Assembly (NCBI RefSeq): GCF_004022265.1
Contig: NZ_SAVB01000004.1
Coordinates: 62,001-126,000, forward strand
DNA from: Paenirhodobacter ferrireducens
GTDB taxonomy: Bacteria > Pseudomonadota > Alphaproteobacteria > Rhodobacterales > Rhodobacteraceae
Reading direction: 5' to 3'
DNA length: 64,000 nt
The position numbers were made by a program, and so were the translations under genes. Below, in pieces: positions 15,994 to 25,657 of the stretch (position 1 is its first letter; every line of letters starts with the position of its first letter). Under the pieces are notes generated by a model, which worked only from the letters and a program-made list of their open reading frames with translations, had not been told where the DNA came from and ran no database searches.

Positions 15994-18900
15994 TCAGCGC
16001 GCTGCACCGAGCCGGGCGCGCATGATCCGCGGCGCAACCAGCCCCGCGCCCAGCACCACCAGCGCCGCAAGCCCCACGAACAGGCCAAGCGCCGCGCCGA
16101 CGCCCTGCCCGGCCAGCATCGCCCGGCCCAGCGTCGCGACGAAGGCGAGCGCGATCAGCCCCGCCGCCGCGCCCAGCACCCCGCGCAGCGGCCGCGCCCG
16201 CAGCCCGTGGCGCAGCGCCCGCATCTGTCGCGTCACATCAAGCTGGATCGCCAGCACAGCGGGCACGACGAGCAGCACGATCACCATGCCGAAGCCGAGC
16301 CCGTAGCACAGGGTGATGACCGTGGGTTTCAGGAACAGTGCCGAGGCCGAGGTCTCGTAGAGCAGCGGCGCCAGCCCCAGCACCGTCGTCAGCGTGGTCA
16401 GCAGCACCGGCCGCAGCCGGTCCGCCACCGCATCGACGATCGCCGGGGCAAGGCCGCGCTTTGCCGCATATTCGTCGACGGTCGAGATCAGCACGATGGC
16501 GTCGTTGATGATGATCCCGGTCATGCCGATCAGCCCGACGACCGAGAACATCGACATCGGCAGGCCCCAGAGCGCATGGCCCCAGATCGCGCCCACAAGG
16601 CCGAAGGGAATCACCGACATCACCACCACCGGCCGCGTCCAGCTGGCAAAGATCCAGGCCAGCACGATGTAGATGCCGAGAAGGCACAGGATCAGCCCCA
16701 TCATCGCGTCGGACATGAAGTCGCGCTCCTGCTCGGCCGCGCCGGTCAGGGTGAAGACGACGCCGCGTTCCTCGGCGATCCGCGGCAGGATCTCGTCGCG
16801 CAGCAGGCGCTGAATCTCGTTCGCCCGCGCCGGATCGTCCTCGGAGATGTCGCCGGTGACGCCCACGCGCCGCACCCCGTCCTCGCGCCGGATCGTCGAG
16901 AAGCCGGTTTCCGAACGCAGGGTGACGATGTCGGAGAGCGGCACCCAGTTCCCCGCCGGCGTGCGCATCTGCATCCGGTCGATGAAATCGGCGGTGAGCT
17001 CGCCTTCCGGCAGTTCGACCCGGATCGAGGCCGAGCGCACGCCGTCGGGATAGGTCGCCGCCTCGGTGCCGTTCAGCCGCGCCCGCAACTCGCGCCCAAG
17101 GCTGTCGATGTCGAAGCCGAGTGCCGCGCCCTGCGGGGTGAGCGACAGGATCAGCTCCTCCTTGTCGTAGGCGAGCGTGTCCTCGACCGCCGAGACCTCG
17201 GGGAAGGCCGCAAGCGCCGCCTTCAGGTCTTCGGCCGCCTCCTTCAGCACCCGGCTTTCGGCGCCCGAGAATTGCACCGAGATGCCGTCCGACGAAGGCC
17301 CGGTGCGGAAGCCGCGGAAGCTGAGTTCCTCGAGCAGCGGCATCCGCTCGGCCTCGCGTTGCAGGCGGGCGACGAAATCGGCCGAGGAGAAGGGGCGAAG
17401 GTCGGCATCGACCAGCTCGACCGAGATCGAGCCCAGAAGGTCGGTGTCCTTGCCCTCGGCCGAGGCAAGCGCCCGACCCGAGGCGCCGCCGATCTGGCCC
17501 AGCACGTATTCGACGGGGTTGATGCCGGTCTCGGCGGCGTATTCCTGCCCGACCCGGTCGACGGCGCGTTGCAGCGCCTGCATCTGCGCCGTGGTGTCGG
17601 CGCGCGAGGCGCCGGCCAGCATGGCGAAGGCGCCCGAGACGGTCGATTGCTCGGGGGGCGAGAAGAAGCGCCATTGCACCGTGCCGCCGATCAGCAGCGC
17701 CACCTGACTGAGCAGCAGCGCGACCGAGCCCGCCACGACCGCATAGCGCGCCCGCACGATCAGCCGCACCAGCGGCCGCATGATCCGCACCCGCACCCAG
17801 TCGAGCCCGCGGTTCACCACCCGCGACGGCGCGTCATACCAGGCGCCCTTCGCGGTATGGGCAAGCGCGTGGCTCATGTGGTTGGGCAGGATCAGGAAGC
17901 ACTCGACGAGCGAGGCCGCGAGCACCGCAATCACCGTCCAGGGGATGTCCTCGACCATCCGCCCCATCGGCCCGCCGACCACCGTCAGCCCGGCAAAGGC
18001 GATGATCGTGGTCAGCGACGAGGCGAGCACCGGCGCCGCCATCCGCCACGCGCCCTGTTCGGCCGCCAGAACCGGGTGCTCGCCCAGCTCGCGGGCGCGG
18101 AAATCGGCGTGCTCGCCCACCACGATCGCATCGTCGACGACGATCCCCAGGGTCAGGATCAGCGCGAAGATCGAGATCATGTTGAGCGTCATGCCGCCGA
18201 GGTACATGACCGCCAGCGCCGCCGCCATCGAGGTGGGAATACCCATCGCCACCCAGAAAGCGGTGCGCGCATTCAGGAACAGGAACAGCAGCACCAGCAC
18301 CAGCGCCAGCCCCTGCGCGCCGTTCTTCATCAGGAGTTCGAGCCGCTGGATGATCGCGGCCGAGCGGGTGCGCACGAGGTCGATGGTGGTGCCCGCGGGC
18401 AGCGTCGGGCGGATCTCGGCCACCACCGCCTCGACCGCGTGCTGCAGCGCGATCGCATCGCCCGCGGCCGAGCGCGAGACATTCACCGTCATCGCCGGGT
18501 TCGTGCCGACGTAATAGGCCCGCGCCCGGTTCGCCCCCTCGACCCGGATGGTCGCCACGTCGCCGATGGTCAGCAACGAACCGTCCGGGTTGGTGCGGAT
18601 GACGATGCCCGCGATGTCGCGCGCGGCGCGGCGTTCCTCGCCGGTGCGCACGCGCGCAGCCCCCCCCGCCACGTCGCCCGCGGGACTGGTCGCCGCCTCG
18701 GCCGCGATCAGCGCCGAGATCTGGCTCAGCGTCACGTTATGGCGCATCATCTGCGCCGTCGGCACCTCGACCAGCGTGCGCGGCGCGGCCATGCCCTGCA
18801 CCGTGGTGCGCGTCACCCCCGCCGCATAGAGCCGCACCACCAGCTCGTCGGCCAGCCGACCGAGCTGTTCGGGCGGGATCGGGCCGGTCAGCACCACGTC

Positions 18901-19428
18901 GGTCACCGTGTCGCGCCAGACGCCGCGGGTGACGACGGGCTCGTCGGCGGCCTCGGGCAGGTCGCCCGCGGCGGTGATCGCCTGCTCGACATCGTTCACC
19001 GCGCGGCCCATGTCCCAGCCCGGCTCGAATTCAAGGGTGATCGTCGCCTTGCCCTCGATCGCGCGGCTTTCGGAACTGTCGACGCCCTCGACCGAGATCA
19101 GCGAGGGTTCGAGCACCTGCACGATGGCGCGGTCGACATCCTCGGCGCCGGCGCCCTCCCAGGTCACCTCGACCTCGACCTCCTCGGTCACCGAATCGGG
19201 GAAGAACTGCGCGCGCATCTTCGGCAGCACGGCCAGCCCGGCGCAAAGCATGACGACGAGCACGATATTCGCCAGCGTCCGGTGCCGGGTGAACCGGCCG
19301 ATGATCCCGCGCGGCGGCGGCAGGGGCTCGTCAGGGCGGACGAAAGCGCCCTCGGCCCGGGCGGCCTCGGCCGCGGCGGCATTCGCCTCGGTGGCGGTGT
19401 GGGGAGTGTCCTCGGGGCGCGCGCTCAC
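15994..19428 (-). CDS. RND-family efflux transporter, inner-membrane pump subunit
   Basis: Proton-driven exporter of the AcrB/HAE-1 type, 1144 residues. It has an N-terminal cytoplasmic extension of about 50 residues before TM1, two large periplasmic loops, and the TM4 proton-relay motif LGIVVDDAIVVGE. The internal duplication is evident (LGLAPLLYE and IIAFAGLTVVGG regions). The start is GTG with GGAGG overlapping the end of the upstream adaptor gene, four bases away, so the pair forms an operon. No outer-membrane channel gene is adjacent, implying a shared TolC-like protein. Substrate unknown. Confidence 0.94.
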   Translation of the reverse strand: MSARPEDTPHTATEANAAAAEAARAEGAFVRPDEPLPPPRGIIGRFTRHRTLANIVLVVMLCAGLAVLPKMRAQFFPDSVTEEVEVEVTWEGAGAEDVDRAIVQVLEPSLISVEGVDSSESRAIEGKATITLEFEPGWDMGRAVNDVEQAITAAGDLPEAADEPVVTRGVWRDTVTDVVLTGPIPPEQLGRLADELVVRLYAAGVTRTTVQGMAAPRTLVEVPTAQMMRHNVTLSQISALIAAEAATSPAGDVAGGAARVRTGEERRAARDIAGIVIRTNPDGSLLTIGDVATIRVEGANRARAYYVGTNPAMTVNVSRSAAGDAIALQHAVEAVVAEIRPTLPAGTTIDLVRTRSAAIIQRLELLMKNGAQGLALVLVLLFLFLNARTAFWVAMGIPTSMAAALAVMYLGGMTLNMISIFALILTLGIVVDDAIVVGEHADFRARELGEHPVLAAEQGAWRMAAPVLASSLTTIIAFAGLTVVGGPMGRMVEDIPWTVIAVLAASLVECFLILPNHMSHALAHTAKGAWYDAPSRVVNRGLDWVRVRIMRPLVRLIVRARYAVVAGSVALLLSQVALLIGGTVQWRFFSPPEQSTVSGAFAMLAGASRADTTAQMQALQRAVDRVGQEYAAETGINPVEYVLGQIGGASGRALASAEGKDTDLLGSISVELVDADLRPFSSADFVARLQREAERMPLLEELSFRGFRTGPSSDGISVQFSGAESRVLKEAAEDLKAALAAFPEVSAVEDTLAYDKEELILSLTPQGAALGFDIDSLGRELRARLNGTEAATYPDGVRSASIRVELPEGELTADFIDRMQMRTPAGNWVPLSDIVTLRSETGFSTIRREDGVRRVGVTGDISEDDPARANEIQRLLRDEILPRIAEERGVVFTLTGAAEQERDFMSDAMMGLILCLLGIYIVLAWIFASWTRPVVVMSVIPFGLVGAIWGHALWGLPMSMFSVVGLIGMTGIIINDAIVLISTVDEYAAKRGLAPAIVDAVADRLRPVLLTTLTTVLGLAPLLYETSASALFLKPTVITLCYGLGFGMVIVLLVVPAVLAIQLDVTRQMRALRHGLRARPLRGVLGAAAGLIALAFVATLGRAMLAGQGVGAALGLFVGLAALVVLGAGLVAPRIMRARLGAAR

Positions 19429-19432
19429 CGGC

Positions 19433-20884
19433 TCAGCCTCCGGTCCGCGCTTCGAGCCGGTCGATCAGCTCGGCCGGCACCGCCTCCTCGGCCAGCTGCG
19501 CCAGAAGGCGCGCCTTCGCCTCCGACGGCATGCGTGCATTCGCCTCGACCTGCGCAATCAGCCGCGCGCGGCGGTCGGGATCGAGCGGCACCAGCGCCGG
19601 CGCTGCCGCCGCGCCCGGCCGAAGCGGGCGCAGCTTCAGCCCCTCGCCCAGAAGCGGCGTGCGTTCGGCCACGATCTCCTGTCCGGTGGCAAGCCCGGCG
19701 GCACGGATCAGAACCGCATCCCCCTGCCGGTGCAGCACCTCGACCGGCACCGCGGCCAGACGATCGCCGGCCCCCAGAAGCAGAACCCGGCCATCCGCGC
19801 CGACCGCCGCCGCCGGCACCTCGGCCACCGCCTCGAGCGGCGGCTCGTCGAGGGTGACGGTGACGAAATCGCCGGCCTTGAAGCCCGCGGGAACGTCGAG
19901 CCGCGCGAACAGCAGCCGCCCGGTCAGCCCGGTCTCGACCGCCGCCCCCGCCCGCACCAGCGTCGCCGGCGCGGCGAGCGTGCGGCCCTGCAGATCCAGC
20001 GCCACCTCGGCCCGCATCGGCACCAGCGCGCCCGTGGCATCGGTCAGCCGGGCGAATTGCGCCGTCGAGACCCGGAACGAGACCTCGAGCGCGGCAGGGT
20101 CGATCAGCTCGCCCAGCATCTCGTTCATCGAGACGACCCGGCCCTTCACCGCGGTGATGCCGGCAAGATCGCCGGCAAAGCCCGCGCGGATCACCGTGTC
20201 GCGCAGCTTGCGCTCGGCCTCGCCGAGCGTGATCTCGGCGCGGCGCAGGGTGTTGCGCGCCTGATCGAGCCCGGCTTCGGCCGCCGAGAGTGCCGTGCGC
20301 TTGGTCAGCACCGCCTGATCGGCCGCCGAAACGGCCAGCTCGGCGGTCTCGGTGTCGGCCGCCTTGCCGAAGCCCTTCGCGTCGATCGAGCGTTGCCGCT
20401 CGAGCGCCGAGCGGCGCAGCTCCGCCTGCCGCCCGGCCGCCGTCAGATCATCCGAGGCGATCGCCACCGTGCGCTCGGCCAGCGCCAGCGCCGCCTGCGC
20501 CTCGCCGCGCGCCGCGGCCGCAGTGTCGCGCGCCGCCTGCGCCTCGGCCGGATCGAGCTGCACCAAAAGCTCGCCCGCCGAGACCGTGCCGCCCTCGACG
20601 AAATTCGGCGAGAGGTCCAGGATCCGACCCGCCACCGCCGCCCGAAGTTCCAGCCGCCGCGCCGCGCGGATCTCGCCATAGGCCGTGAGCCGCGGCACCC
20701 GCGTGCCGAAATCGAGCGTCACCACATTCGCCGCAAAGACCCGCTCGCGCGCCTGCGCCGGACGCTCGGGCGCGGCGTTGCGCGCCTCGATCGCGGCCTT
20801 GACGGCATAGCCCCCCGCCGCGAGCAGCCCAAGCGTCAGCGCGGTGAGGAACAGCCCCATCAGGGAGCGGGTGAGAAACTTCAT
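19433..20884 (-). CDS. RND efflux periplasmic adaptor (membrane fusion protein)
   Basis: A 483-residue HlyD/AcrA-type adaptor bridging the inner-membrane pump and an outer-membrane channel. After an N-terminal anchor (FLTRSLMGLFLTALTLG) come a biotinyl-lipoyl-like half-motif, a long alpha-hairpin rich in Ala/Arg/Glu (heptad-like, about residues 120-220), the second half-motif (AGDLAGITAVKGRVVSMNEML), and beta-barrel domains. The start is MKFLTRS; the longer open frame upstream lacks signal character. It is the first gene of the pump operon; the regulator is not adjacent. Confidence 0.93.
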   Translation of the reverse strand: MKFLTRSLMGLFLTALTLGLLAAGGYAVKAAIEARNAAPERPAQARERVFAANVVTLDFGTRVPRLTAYGEIRAARRLELRAAVAGRILDLSPNFVEGGTVSAGELLVQLDPAEAQAARDTAAAARGEAQAALALAERTVAIASDDLTAAGRQAELRRSALERQRSIDAKGFGKAADTETAELAVSAADQAVLTKRTALSAAEAGLDQARNTLRRAEITLGEAERKLRDTVIRAGFAGDLAGITAVKGRVVSMNEMLGELIDPAALEVSFRVSTAQFARLTDATGALVPMRAEVALDLQGRTLAAPATLVRAGAAVETGLTGRLLFARLDVPAGFKAGDFVTVTLDEPPLEAVAEVPAAAVGADGRVLLLGAGDRLAAVPVEVLHRQGDAVLIRAAGLATGQEIVAERTPLLGEGLKLRPLRPGAAAAPALVPLDPDRRARLIAQVEANARMPSEAKARLLAQLAEEAVPAELIDRLEARTGG

Positions 20885-20998
20885 CGTCCGTATCCTGTCG
20901 GTCGGTGCAGGGGAAAGGGGCCGATCCCAGCCCTTACGCAAAGTCTAGCGCGCATCCTACGCGGCACGGCGCCGCTTCCGCCGCCGTTCACGCATTTG

Positions 20999-21814
20999 TC
21001 AGGGCGCGAGCGCATTCAGCCGCGCCCGCAGGGCCAGCAGATCGGCCCAGGCCTCGCGCTTGGCATGGGGCTGGCGCAGCAGATAGGCCGGGTGGGTCAT
21101 CGGCAGCGCAGGCCGGCCGAAGGCCTCGGCCCAGTGTCCGCGCAGCCGCAGGATGCCGCGCTTGTTCAGTGCCGCGGCGCAGGCGGCATTGCCCATCAGC
21201 ACGATCAGATCGGGATCGGCGAGTTCGACATGGCGGGCGAGGAAGGGCAGCATCTGCGCGATCTCGGCCGGTTCCGGGTCGCGGTTGCCCGGCGGGCGCC
21301 AGGGCAGCACGTTGGTGATGTAGAAGGCCGCCCCGGCATCGGGGCTGGTCCGGGAGAGCCCGATCGCGGCGAACATCTTGTCGAGCAGATGCCCGGCGCG
21401 GCCGACGAAGGGCTTGCCCTGGACGTCCTCGTCGCGGCCCGGCGCCTCGCCGATGATCATCACCCGCGCCTTCGGATTGCCGTCGGCAAAGACCGTGGTC
21501 TTCGCGCCCTTCTTCAGCTCGCACAGATCGTAAGCGGTGATCGCGTCGCGCAGCGCCTCGAGGTCGTTGGCCGCGGCGGCGGCCCGGCGCGCCTCGACGA
21601 CCGGATCGGGCCCCTCCTCGACCACACGCACGGGCCGTGCTCCCGGCCCCTTCGGCGCGACAGCGGGGGCCGCAGGTTTCGGCGCATTCAGGGTTTCCGG
21701 AAGCGCATAGGCATCGACGGGCTCATCGAGCACAGCCGAATCCACCCCGAGCTCGATCAGCCATTCGAGCGCGGCGCGGGCGGCGTTGTAATCGAGATCG
21801 GCTCCGGCGGTCAT
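20999..21814 (-). CDS. Family 4-like uracil-DNA glycosylase lacking iron-sulfur ligands
   Basis: Excises uracil from DNA. The 271-residue protein has a poorly conserved 85-residue Pro/Ala-rich N-terminus, then the family 4 catalytic core: GEAPGRDED (residues 122-130), KPFVGRAGHLLD, TNVLPWRPPGNRDP and the C-terminal MTHPAYLLR (His241). Classical family 4 enzymes bind a 4Fe-4S cluster through four cysteines; only Cys98 and Cys212 exist here, and the usual cysteine in the NVxKCRPP segment is Trp172. The cluster is therefore probably absent. It is divergent from nothing and lies nine bases after a small membrane protein gene, likely co-transcribed. Confidence 0.9.
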   Translation of the reverse strand: MTAGADLDYNAARAALEWLIELGVDSAVLDEPVDAYALPETLNAPKPAAPAVAPKGPGARPVRVVEEGPDPVVEARRAAAAANDLEALRDAITAYDLCELKKGAKTTVFADGNPKARVMIIGEAPGRDEDVQGKPFVGRAGHLLDKMFAAIGLSRTSPDAGAAFYITNVLPWRPPGNRDPEPAEIAQMLPFLARHVELADPDLIVLMGNAACAAALNKRGILRLRGHWAEAFGRPALPMTHPAYLLRQPHAKREAWADLLALRARLNALAP

Positions 21815-21823
21815 GCCGCCAAG

Positions 21824-22177
21824 CTATGCCGGGGCGCGGCCGGGGTAAAGCACCCGTCCCATCGGATGCCGGCCCCGGTCGATGCTGAGCATCACCTCGG
21901 CCCGGTCGAGGGCGCGCTTGCGCCAGGCCGGGTAGGCCAGGAAGGGCGACACGACAATGCCGATGCCCACCAGATCGAGCAGCAGAACCACCAGCGCACG
22001 GGCATAGAACCCATGCACGATGTAATAAAGCGAACCGAAGAGCAGCGCCCAGAACCAGCTCAGCCCGGTCGAGTCGTCGAAGCTTTCCGCAAGCGCGCGC
22101 GCCTCGGCCCGGCTCGCCTCGGCCTCGCGCCGCAGGCGCAACCGCCGATCCTGGGCGGAGATCGGAACGTCCGGCAT
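21824..22177 (-). CDS. Small membrane protein of unknown function
   Basis: A 117-residue protein with a charged, coiled-coil-prone N-terminus (QDRRLRLRREAEASRAEARA), two transmembrane helices (about residues 40-58 and 60-82) and a basic C-terminus. The spacing YYIVHGFYARALVVLLLDLV resembles small DUF2628/TM2-like inner-membrane proteins. Function is unknown. It lies directly upstream of the uracil-DNA glycosylase gene on the same strand (nine-base gap) and is divergent from pyrB. Confidence 0.72.
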   Translation of the reverse strand: MPDVPISAQDRRLRLRREAEASRAEARALAESFDDSTGLSWFWALLFGSLYYIVHGFYARALVVLLLDLVGIGIVVSPFLAYPAWRKRALDRAEVMLSIDRGRHPMGRVLYPGRAPA

Positions 22178-22341
22178 GGCAGTTCTCCTGAAATCGGTCC
22201 GTCAGACTCCTGTCCTGCACCGGCGCCATGGCAAAACCGGGGCAAGGATGCGACGTTTTCCGCCCCGGCCCCGGCCGCTTCATGCTGGACGGATGCCCCC
22301 CCTTTTGCCATAAGCGGCCCCGGACAACTTCGGAGGCAGTC

Positions 22342-23307
22342 ATGTCATTCCGCGCAAGGCATCTTCTGGGCATCGAGCATCTGGCGCCGGAGGAGATCCG
22401 GACCGTCCTCGATCTCGCCGACCGCTACGTCGAACTGAACCGCCGCACGGTGAAGCGCACCGACGTGCTCGCCGGCATGACGCAGATCAACATGTTCTTC
22501 GAGAACTCGACGCGCACGCAGTCGAGCTTCGAGCTGGCCGGCAAGCGGCTTGGCGCGGACGTGATGAACATGTCGATGCAGACCTCGTCGGTGAAGAAGG
22601 GCGAGACCCTGATCGACACCGCGCTGACGCTGAACGCGATGCACCCCGACCTGCTGGTGGTGCGCCACGCCAGTTCGGGCGCGGTCGAGCTGCTGTCGCA
22701 GAAGGTGAACTGCGCCGTCATCAACGCCGGCGACGGCAAGCACGAACACCCGACGCAGGCGTTGCTCGACGCGCTGACGATCCGCCGCAGCAAGGGCCGG
22801 ATCGAGGGGCTGACGGTGGCGATCTGCGGCGACGTCTCGCACAGCCGGGTGGCGCGCTCGAACCTGTTCCTGCTCGGCAAGATGAAGAACCGCATCCGGC
22901 TGATCGGGCCGCCGACGCTGATGCCCTCGGGGATCTCGGAATTCGGCTGCGAGGTCTTCGAGAACATGCGCGAGGGGCTCGAGGGCGCCGATGTGGTGAT
23001 GATGCTGCGCCTGCAGAAGGAACGTATGGACGGCGGCTTCATCCCCTCGGAACGCGAGTATTTCTTCCGCTACGGGCTCGATGCCGAAAAGCTGGCCTGC
23101 GCGAAACCCGACGCGATCGTCATGCACCCCGGTCCGATGAACCGCGGCGTCGAGATCGACGGCACCATCGCCGACGACATCACCCGCTCGGTCATCCAGG
23201 ACCAGGTCGAGATGGGCGTCGCGGTGCGCATGGCGGTGATGGATCTGCTCGCGCAGAACCTGCGCGCCGAGCGCGGCCGCGCCGCCGTCGGGGATGTCTA
23301 TGTCTGA
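22342..23307 (+). CDS. pyrB: Aspartate carbamoyltransferase catalytic subunit PyrB
   Basis: Condenses carbamoyl phosphate with aspartate in de novo pyrimidine synthesis. The 321-residue length is typical. Carbamoyl-phosphate-binding residues lie in [11 protein letters not shown], followed by [19 protein letters not shown] and the C-terminal [12 protein letters not shown]. The ATG of MSFRARHL has a GGAGG at suitable distance. No pyrI regulatory subunit is nearby; instead an inactive dihydroorotase homologue is encoded in the same operon, as in pseudomonads, where such a subunit is required to assemble active ATCase. The 3' end overlaps the next gene. Confidence 0.97.
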   Translation: MSFRARHLLGIEHLAPEEIRTVLDLADRYVELNRRTVKRTDVLAGMTQINMFFENSTRTQSSFELAGKRLGADVMNMSMQTSSVKKGETLIDTALTLNAMHPDLLVVRHASSGAVELLSQKVNCAVINAGDGKHEHPTQALLDALTIRRSKGRIEGLTVAICGDVSHSRVARSNLFLLGKMKNRIRLIGPPTLMPSGISEFGCEVFENMREGLEGADVVMMLRLQKERMDGGFIPSEREYFFRYGLDAEKLACAKPDAIVMHPGPMNRGVEIDGTIADDITRSVIQDQVEMGVAVRMAVMDLLAQNLRAERGRAAVGDVYV

Positions 23308-23785
23308 GATCAAGCGCGACAGCGTCCACGACTATCGCCCCGGCCCGGCCTCCGAGCTGCCGCTCGATCCGGGCGAGAAGGTCGCGGCGGTGTTCGGCGC
23401 CGATCCCCGGCGGTATTGGTATGACACGGCGGTTCTGGCCGGCATCGGCATCGTGCTGGTCTCGGCGGCGCTCGTGTGGATGGGCCACACCGATCAGATC
23501 GCGGTGGCCGCACTGGCGATCGCCGCCGGCATGGCGCTGCGCGCGCTCTACTTCCGCTCCGAGGCCTTCGCGCGGCGCTGGCAGCTGACCGACCGGCGCC
23601 TTGTCGGGCCGCAGGGACGGCAGGTGATGCTGCTCGAGATCACCACCGTGCGCCGGCTGATGGGCGATGTGCAGATCGTCACCAAGGCCGGCGACAAGCA
23701 CCTGATCAAACACCTCGCCGACAGCGCTTCGGTGATGGCCGCGATCGAGGCGGCGCGGACGAAACGCGCGAAGGTGAAGCGGTGA
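23300..23785 (+). CDS. Membrane-anchored bacterial PH-like domain protein (first of two)
   Basis: A 161-residue protein with two transmembrane helices (about 40-60 and 65-80) followed by a PH-like beta domain ([17 protein letters not shown], then [18 protein letters not shown]), the layout of bacterial bPH/DUF304-type membrane proteins. Function unknown. Its ATG overlaps the pyrB stop by eight bases (an ATG six bases upstream is also possible), and its stop overlaps the next gene as GTGA, so it is embedded in the pyrimidine operon. Confidence 0.8.
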   Translation: MSEIKRDSVHDYRPGPASELPLDPGEKVAAVFGADPRRYWYDTAVLAGIGIVLVSAALVWMGHTDQIAVAALAIAAGMALRALYFRSEAFARRWQLTDRRLVGPQGRQVMLLEITTVRRLMGDVQIVTKAGDKHLIKHLADSASVMAAIEAARTKRAKVKR

Positions 23786-24363
23786 GCGACACGCCCGCCT
23801 CCGACCCCGGCCCGACCGGAGGAGACACCCCCCTGCCGCAGGTGGGCCGCGACGGCGCCGCCTTCTGGGGCGGGCTGCTGGCCCCGGGCGAGACGCTGCG
23901 CTGGCACGGCGCCCCCGATCCGCGGCTGTTCACCCCGGCAGGCGGGCCGGCGATCCTTGCGGTGCTTGCGGGCGGCGCCGGCACGGGGATCGTCATCGCC
24001 CTGCGCGCCGGAGGCTCGGCCGCGCAGGCGGTGGCCGGGATCGGGCTTTTCGTACTCTCGGCGCTGCAGCTCGCCCGGCGCAGCGGCTTCGGCAACCGCC
24101 GGCTGCTCGACACCCGCTATGCGCTGAGCGACCGGGCGATCTACATTGCCACGCTGCGCCCGGGCGCCGCGCCGCATCTCGAGCGCTACCCGCTGACGCC
24201 GCATCTCGCTGTCGGGCTCGGCCGCAATTCGGTCACCTTCCCGGTCGGCGTGACCCAGCACCGCAACGAGCCCGAGCGCCCGCTGATGCGCGGCTTCTTC
24301 CACATTCACGACGCGGCGGCGGTGCAGTCGCTGGTCCGCGAGATCCAGAGGGGAATGACATGA
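23782..24363 (+). CDS. Membrane-anchored bacterial PH-like domain protein (second of two)
   Basis: A 193-residue protein built like its upstream neighbour: a leading GETLRWHGAPDPRLFTP segment, two transmembrane helices (about 55-95), and a PH-like domain with RYALSDRAIYIATLRPG and a beta-rich tail ending FFHIHDAAAVQSLVREI. GTG start in GTGA overlap with the preceding gene; its own stop overlaps the next gene as ATGA. The tandem pair probably arose by duplication or forms a heteromeric unit. Function unknown. Confidence 0.8.
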   Translation: MSDTPASDPGPTGGDTPLPQVGRDGAAFWGGLLAPGETLRWHGAPDPRLFTPAGGPAILAVLAGGAGTGIVIALRAGGSAAQAVAGIGLFVLSALQLARRSGFGNRRLLDTRYALSDRAIYIATLRPGAAPHLERYPLTPHLAVGLGRNSVTFPVGVTQHRNEPERPLMRGFFHIHDAAAVQSLVREIQRGMT

Positions 24364-25637
24364 CCCTGTTCCTGCAGAACGCCCGCCTGATCGACCCGGA
24401 GCGCCTGACCGAGACCCCCGGCAACCTGCTGATCGAAGCGGGCCGCATCGTCGCGCTTGGCGACATCGCCGTGCCCGAGGGCGCCGAGGTGATCGACTGC
24501 GCCGGCAAGTGCCTTGCGCCCGGCATCGTCGATCTCGGCGTGAAGATCGGCGAGCCGGGCGAGCGTCACAAGGAAAGCTTCCGCACCGCCGGGCGCGCGG
24601 CGGCGGCCGGCGGCGTCACCACGGTGATCGCCCGCCCCGACACGCTGCCGGCGATCGACACCCCCGAATCGCTCGAATTCGCCACCCGGCGCGCGGCCGA
24701 GGCCCCGGTGCGCATCCGCCACATGGCCGCGCTGACCAAGGGCCGCGATGGCCGCGAGATGACCGAGATCGGCTTTCTCATGGACGCGGGAGCCGTCGCC
24801 TTCACCGATGCCGAGGCGGTGACCACCGACGCCAAGGTGCTCAGCCGGGCCTTCACCTATGCCCGCGCGCTTGGCGCGATGGTGGTGGGCCACCCGCAGG
24901 AACCGGGGCTGAGCCACGGCGCCGCCGTCACCTCGGGCAAGTTCGCCTCGCTGCGCGGCCTGCCCGGCGTCAGCCCGATGGCCGAGCGGATCGGGCTCGA
25001 GCGCGACCTCGCCCTCGTCGAGATGACCGGCGTGCGCTATCACGCCGACCAGATCACCTCGGCCGCATCGCTGCCGGCGCTTGCACGCGCCAAGGCGGCG
25101 GGGCTCGACGTCACCGCGGGCGTGTCGATCCATCACCTGACGCTGAACGAATTCGACGTCGGCGAGTACCGCACCTTCTTCAAGATGACGCCGCCGCTGC
25201 GCTCAGAAGAGGACCGGCTGGCCGCGGTGCAGGCGGTGGCCGACGGGCTGATCGACGTGATCTGCTCGATGCACACGCCCGCCGACGAGGAAAGCAAGCG
25301 CCTGCCCTTCGAGCAGGCGGCCTCGGGTGCGGTCGGGCTCGAGACCCTGCTGCCCGCGGCGCTGCGGCTTTACCACGCCGGCGCACTGAGCCTGCCGCAG
25401 CTCTTCCGCGCGATGGCGCTGAACCCGGCGAAACGGCTGGGCCTCGCGCAGGGCCGGCTGGCCGAAGGCGCGCCTGCCGACCTCGTTCTCTTCGATCCGG
25501 ACGCGCCGTTCGTCCTCGACCGCTTTACCCTGCACTCGAAATCGAAGAATACCCCCTTCGACGGCACCCGGATGGAAGGCAAAGTTCTTGCCACATTCGT
25601 CGCCGGGGTGCAGGTTTATCCGCATAACGAAAAATAA
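24360..25637 (+). CDS. Inactive dihydroorotase homologue (PyrX / PyrC' type)
   Basis: A 425-residue protein with the amidohydrolase fold of class I dihydroorotase, but its metal ligands are missing: the HxH after beta-strand 1 is G60-V-K62 in PGIVDLGVKIGEPG, and the STDHAPH-type aspartate region is CSMHTPAD. It should not hydrolyse dihydroorotate. In other bacteria with a pyrB-linked homologue of this kind, the protein is a structural partner of aspartate carbamoyltransferase; that role is inferred here. A functional pyrC must lie elsewhere. Start overlaps the preceding gene by four bases. Confidence 0.88.
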   Translation: MTLFLQNARLIDPERLTETPGNLLIEAGRIVALGDIAVPEGAEVIDCAGKCLAPGIVDLGVKIGEPGERHKESFRTAGRAAAAGGVTTVIARPDTLPAIDTPESLEFATRRAAEAPVRIRHMAALTKGRDGREMTEIGFLMDAGAVAFTDAEAVTTDAKVLSRAFTYARALGAMVVGHPQEPGLSHGAAVTSGKFASLRGLPGVSPMAERIGLERDLALVEMTGVRYHADQITSAASLPALARAKAAGLDVTAGVSIHHLTLNEFDVGEYRTFFKMTPPLRSEEDRLAAVQAVADGLIDVICSMHTPADEESKRLPFEQAASGAVGLETLLPAALRLYHAGALSLPQLFRAMALNPAKRLGLAQGRLAEGAPADLVLFDPDAPFVLDRFTLHSKSKNTPFDGTRMEGKVLATFVAGVQVYPHNEK

Positions 25638-25657
25638 AAGAACGAGGCAGAGCAGTG

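Noticed and set aside
16207-22438. Two very long plus-strand frames of over 1100 codons opposite the RND, adaptor and glycosylase genes
   Set aside because: Antisense shadows of high-GC minus-strand genes: composition is dominated by Arg/Ala/His/Pro/Gly/Asp with no domain signal, whereas the minus-strand frames match recognised families.
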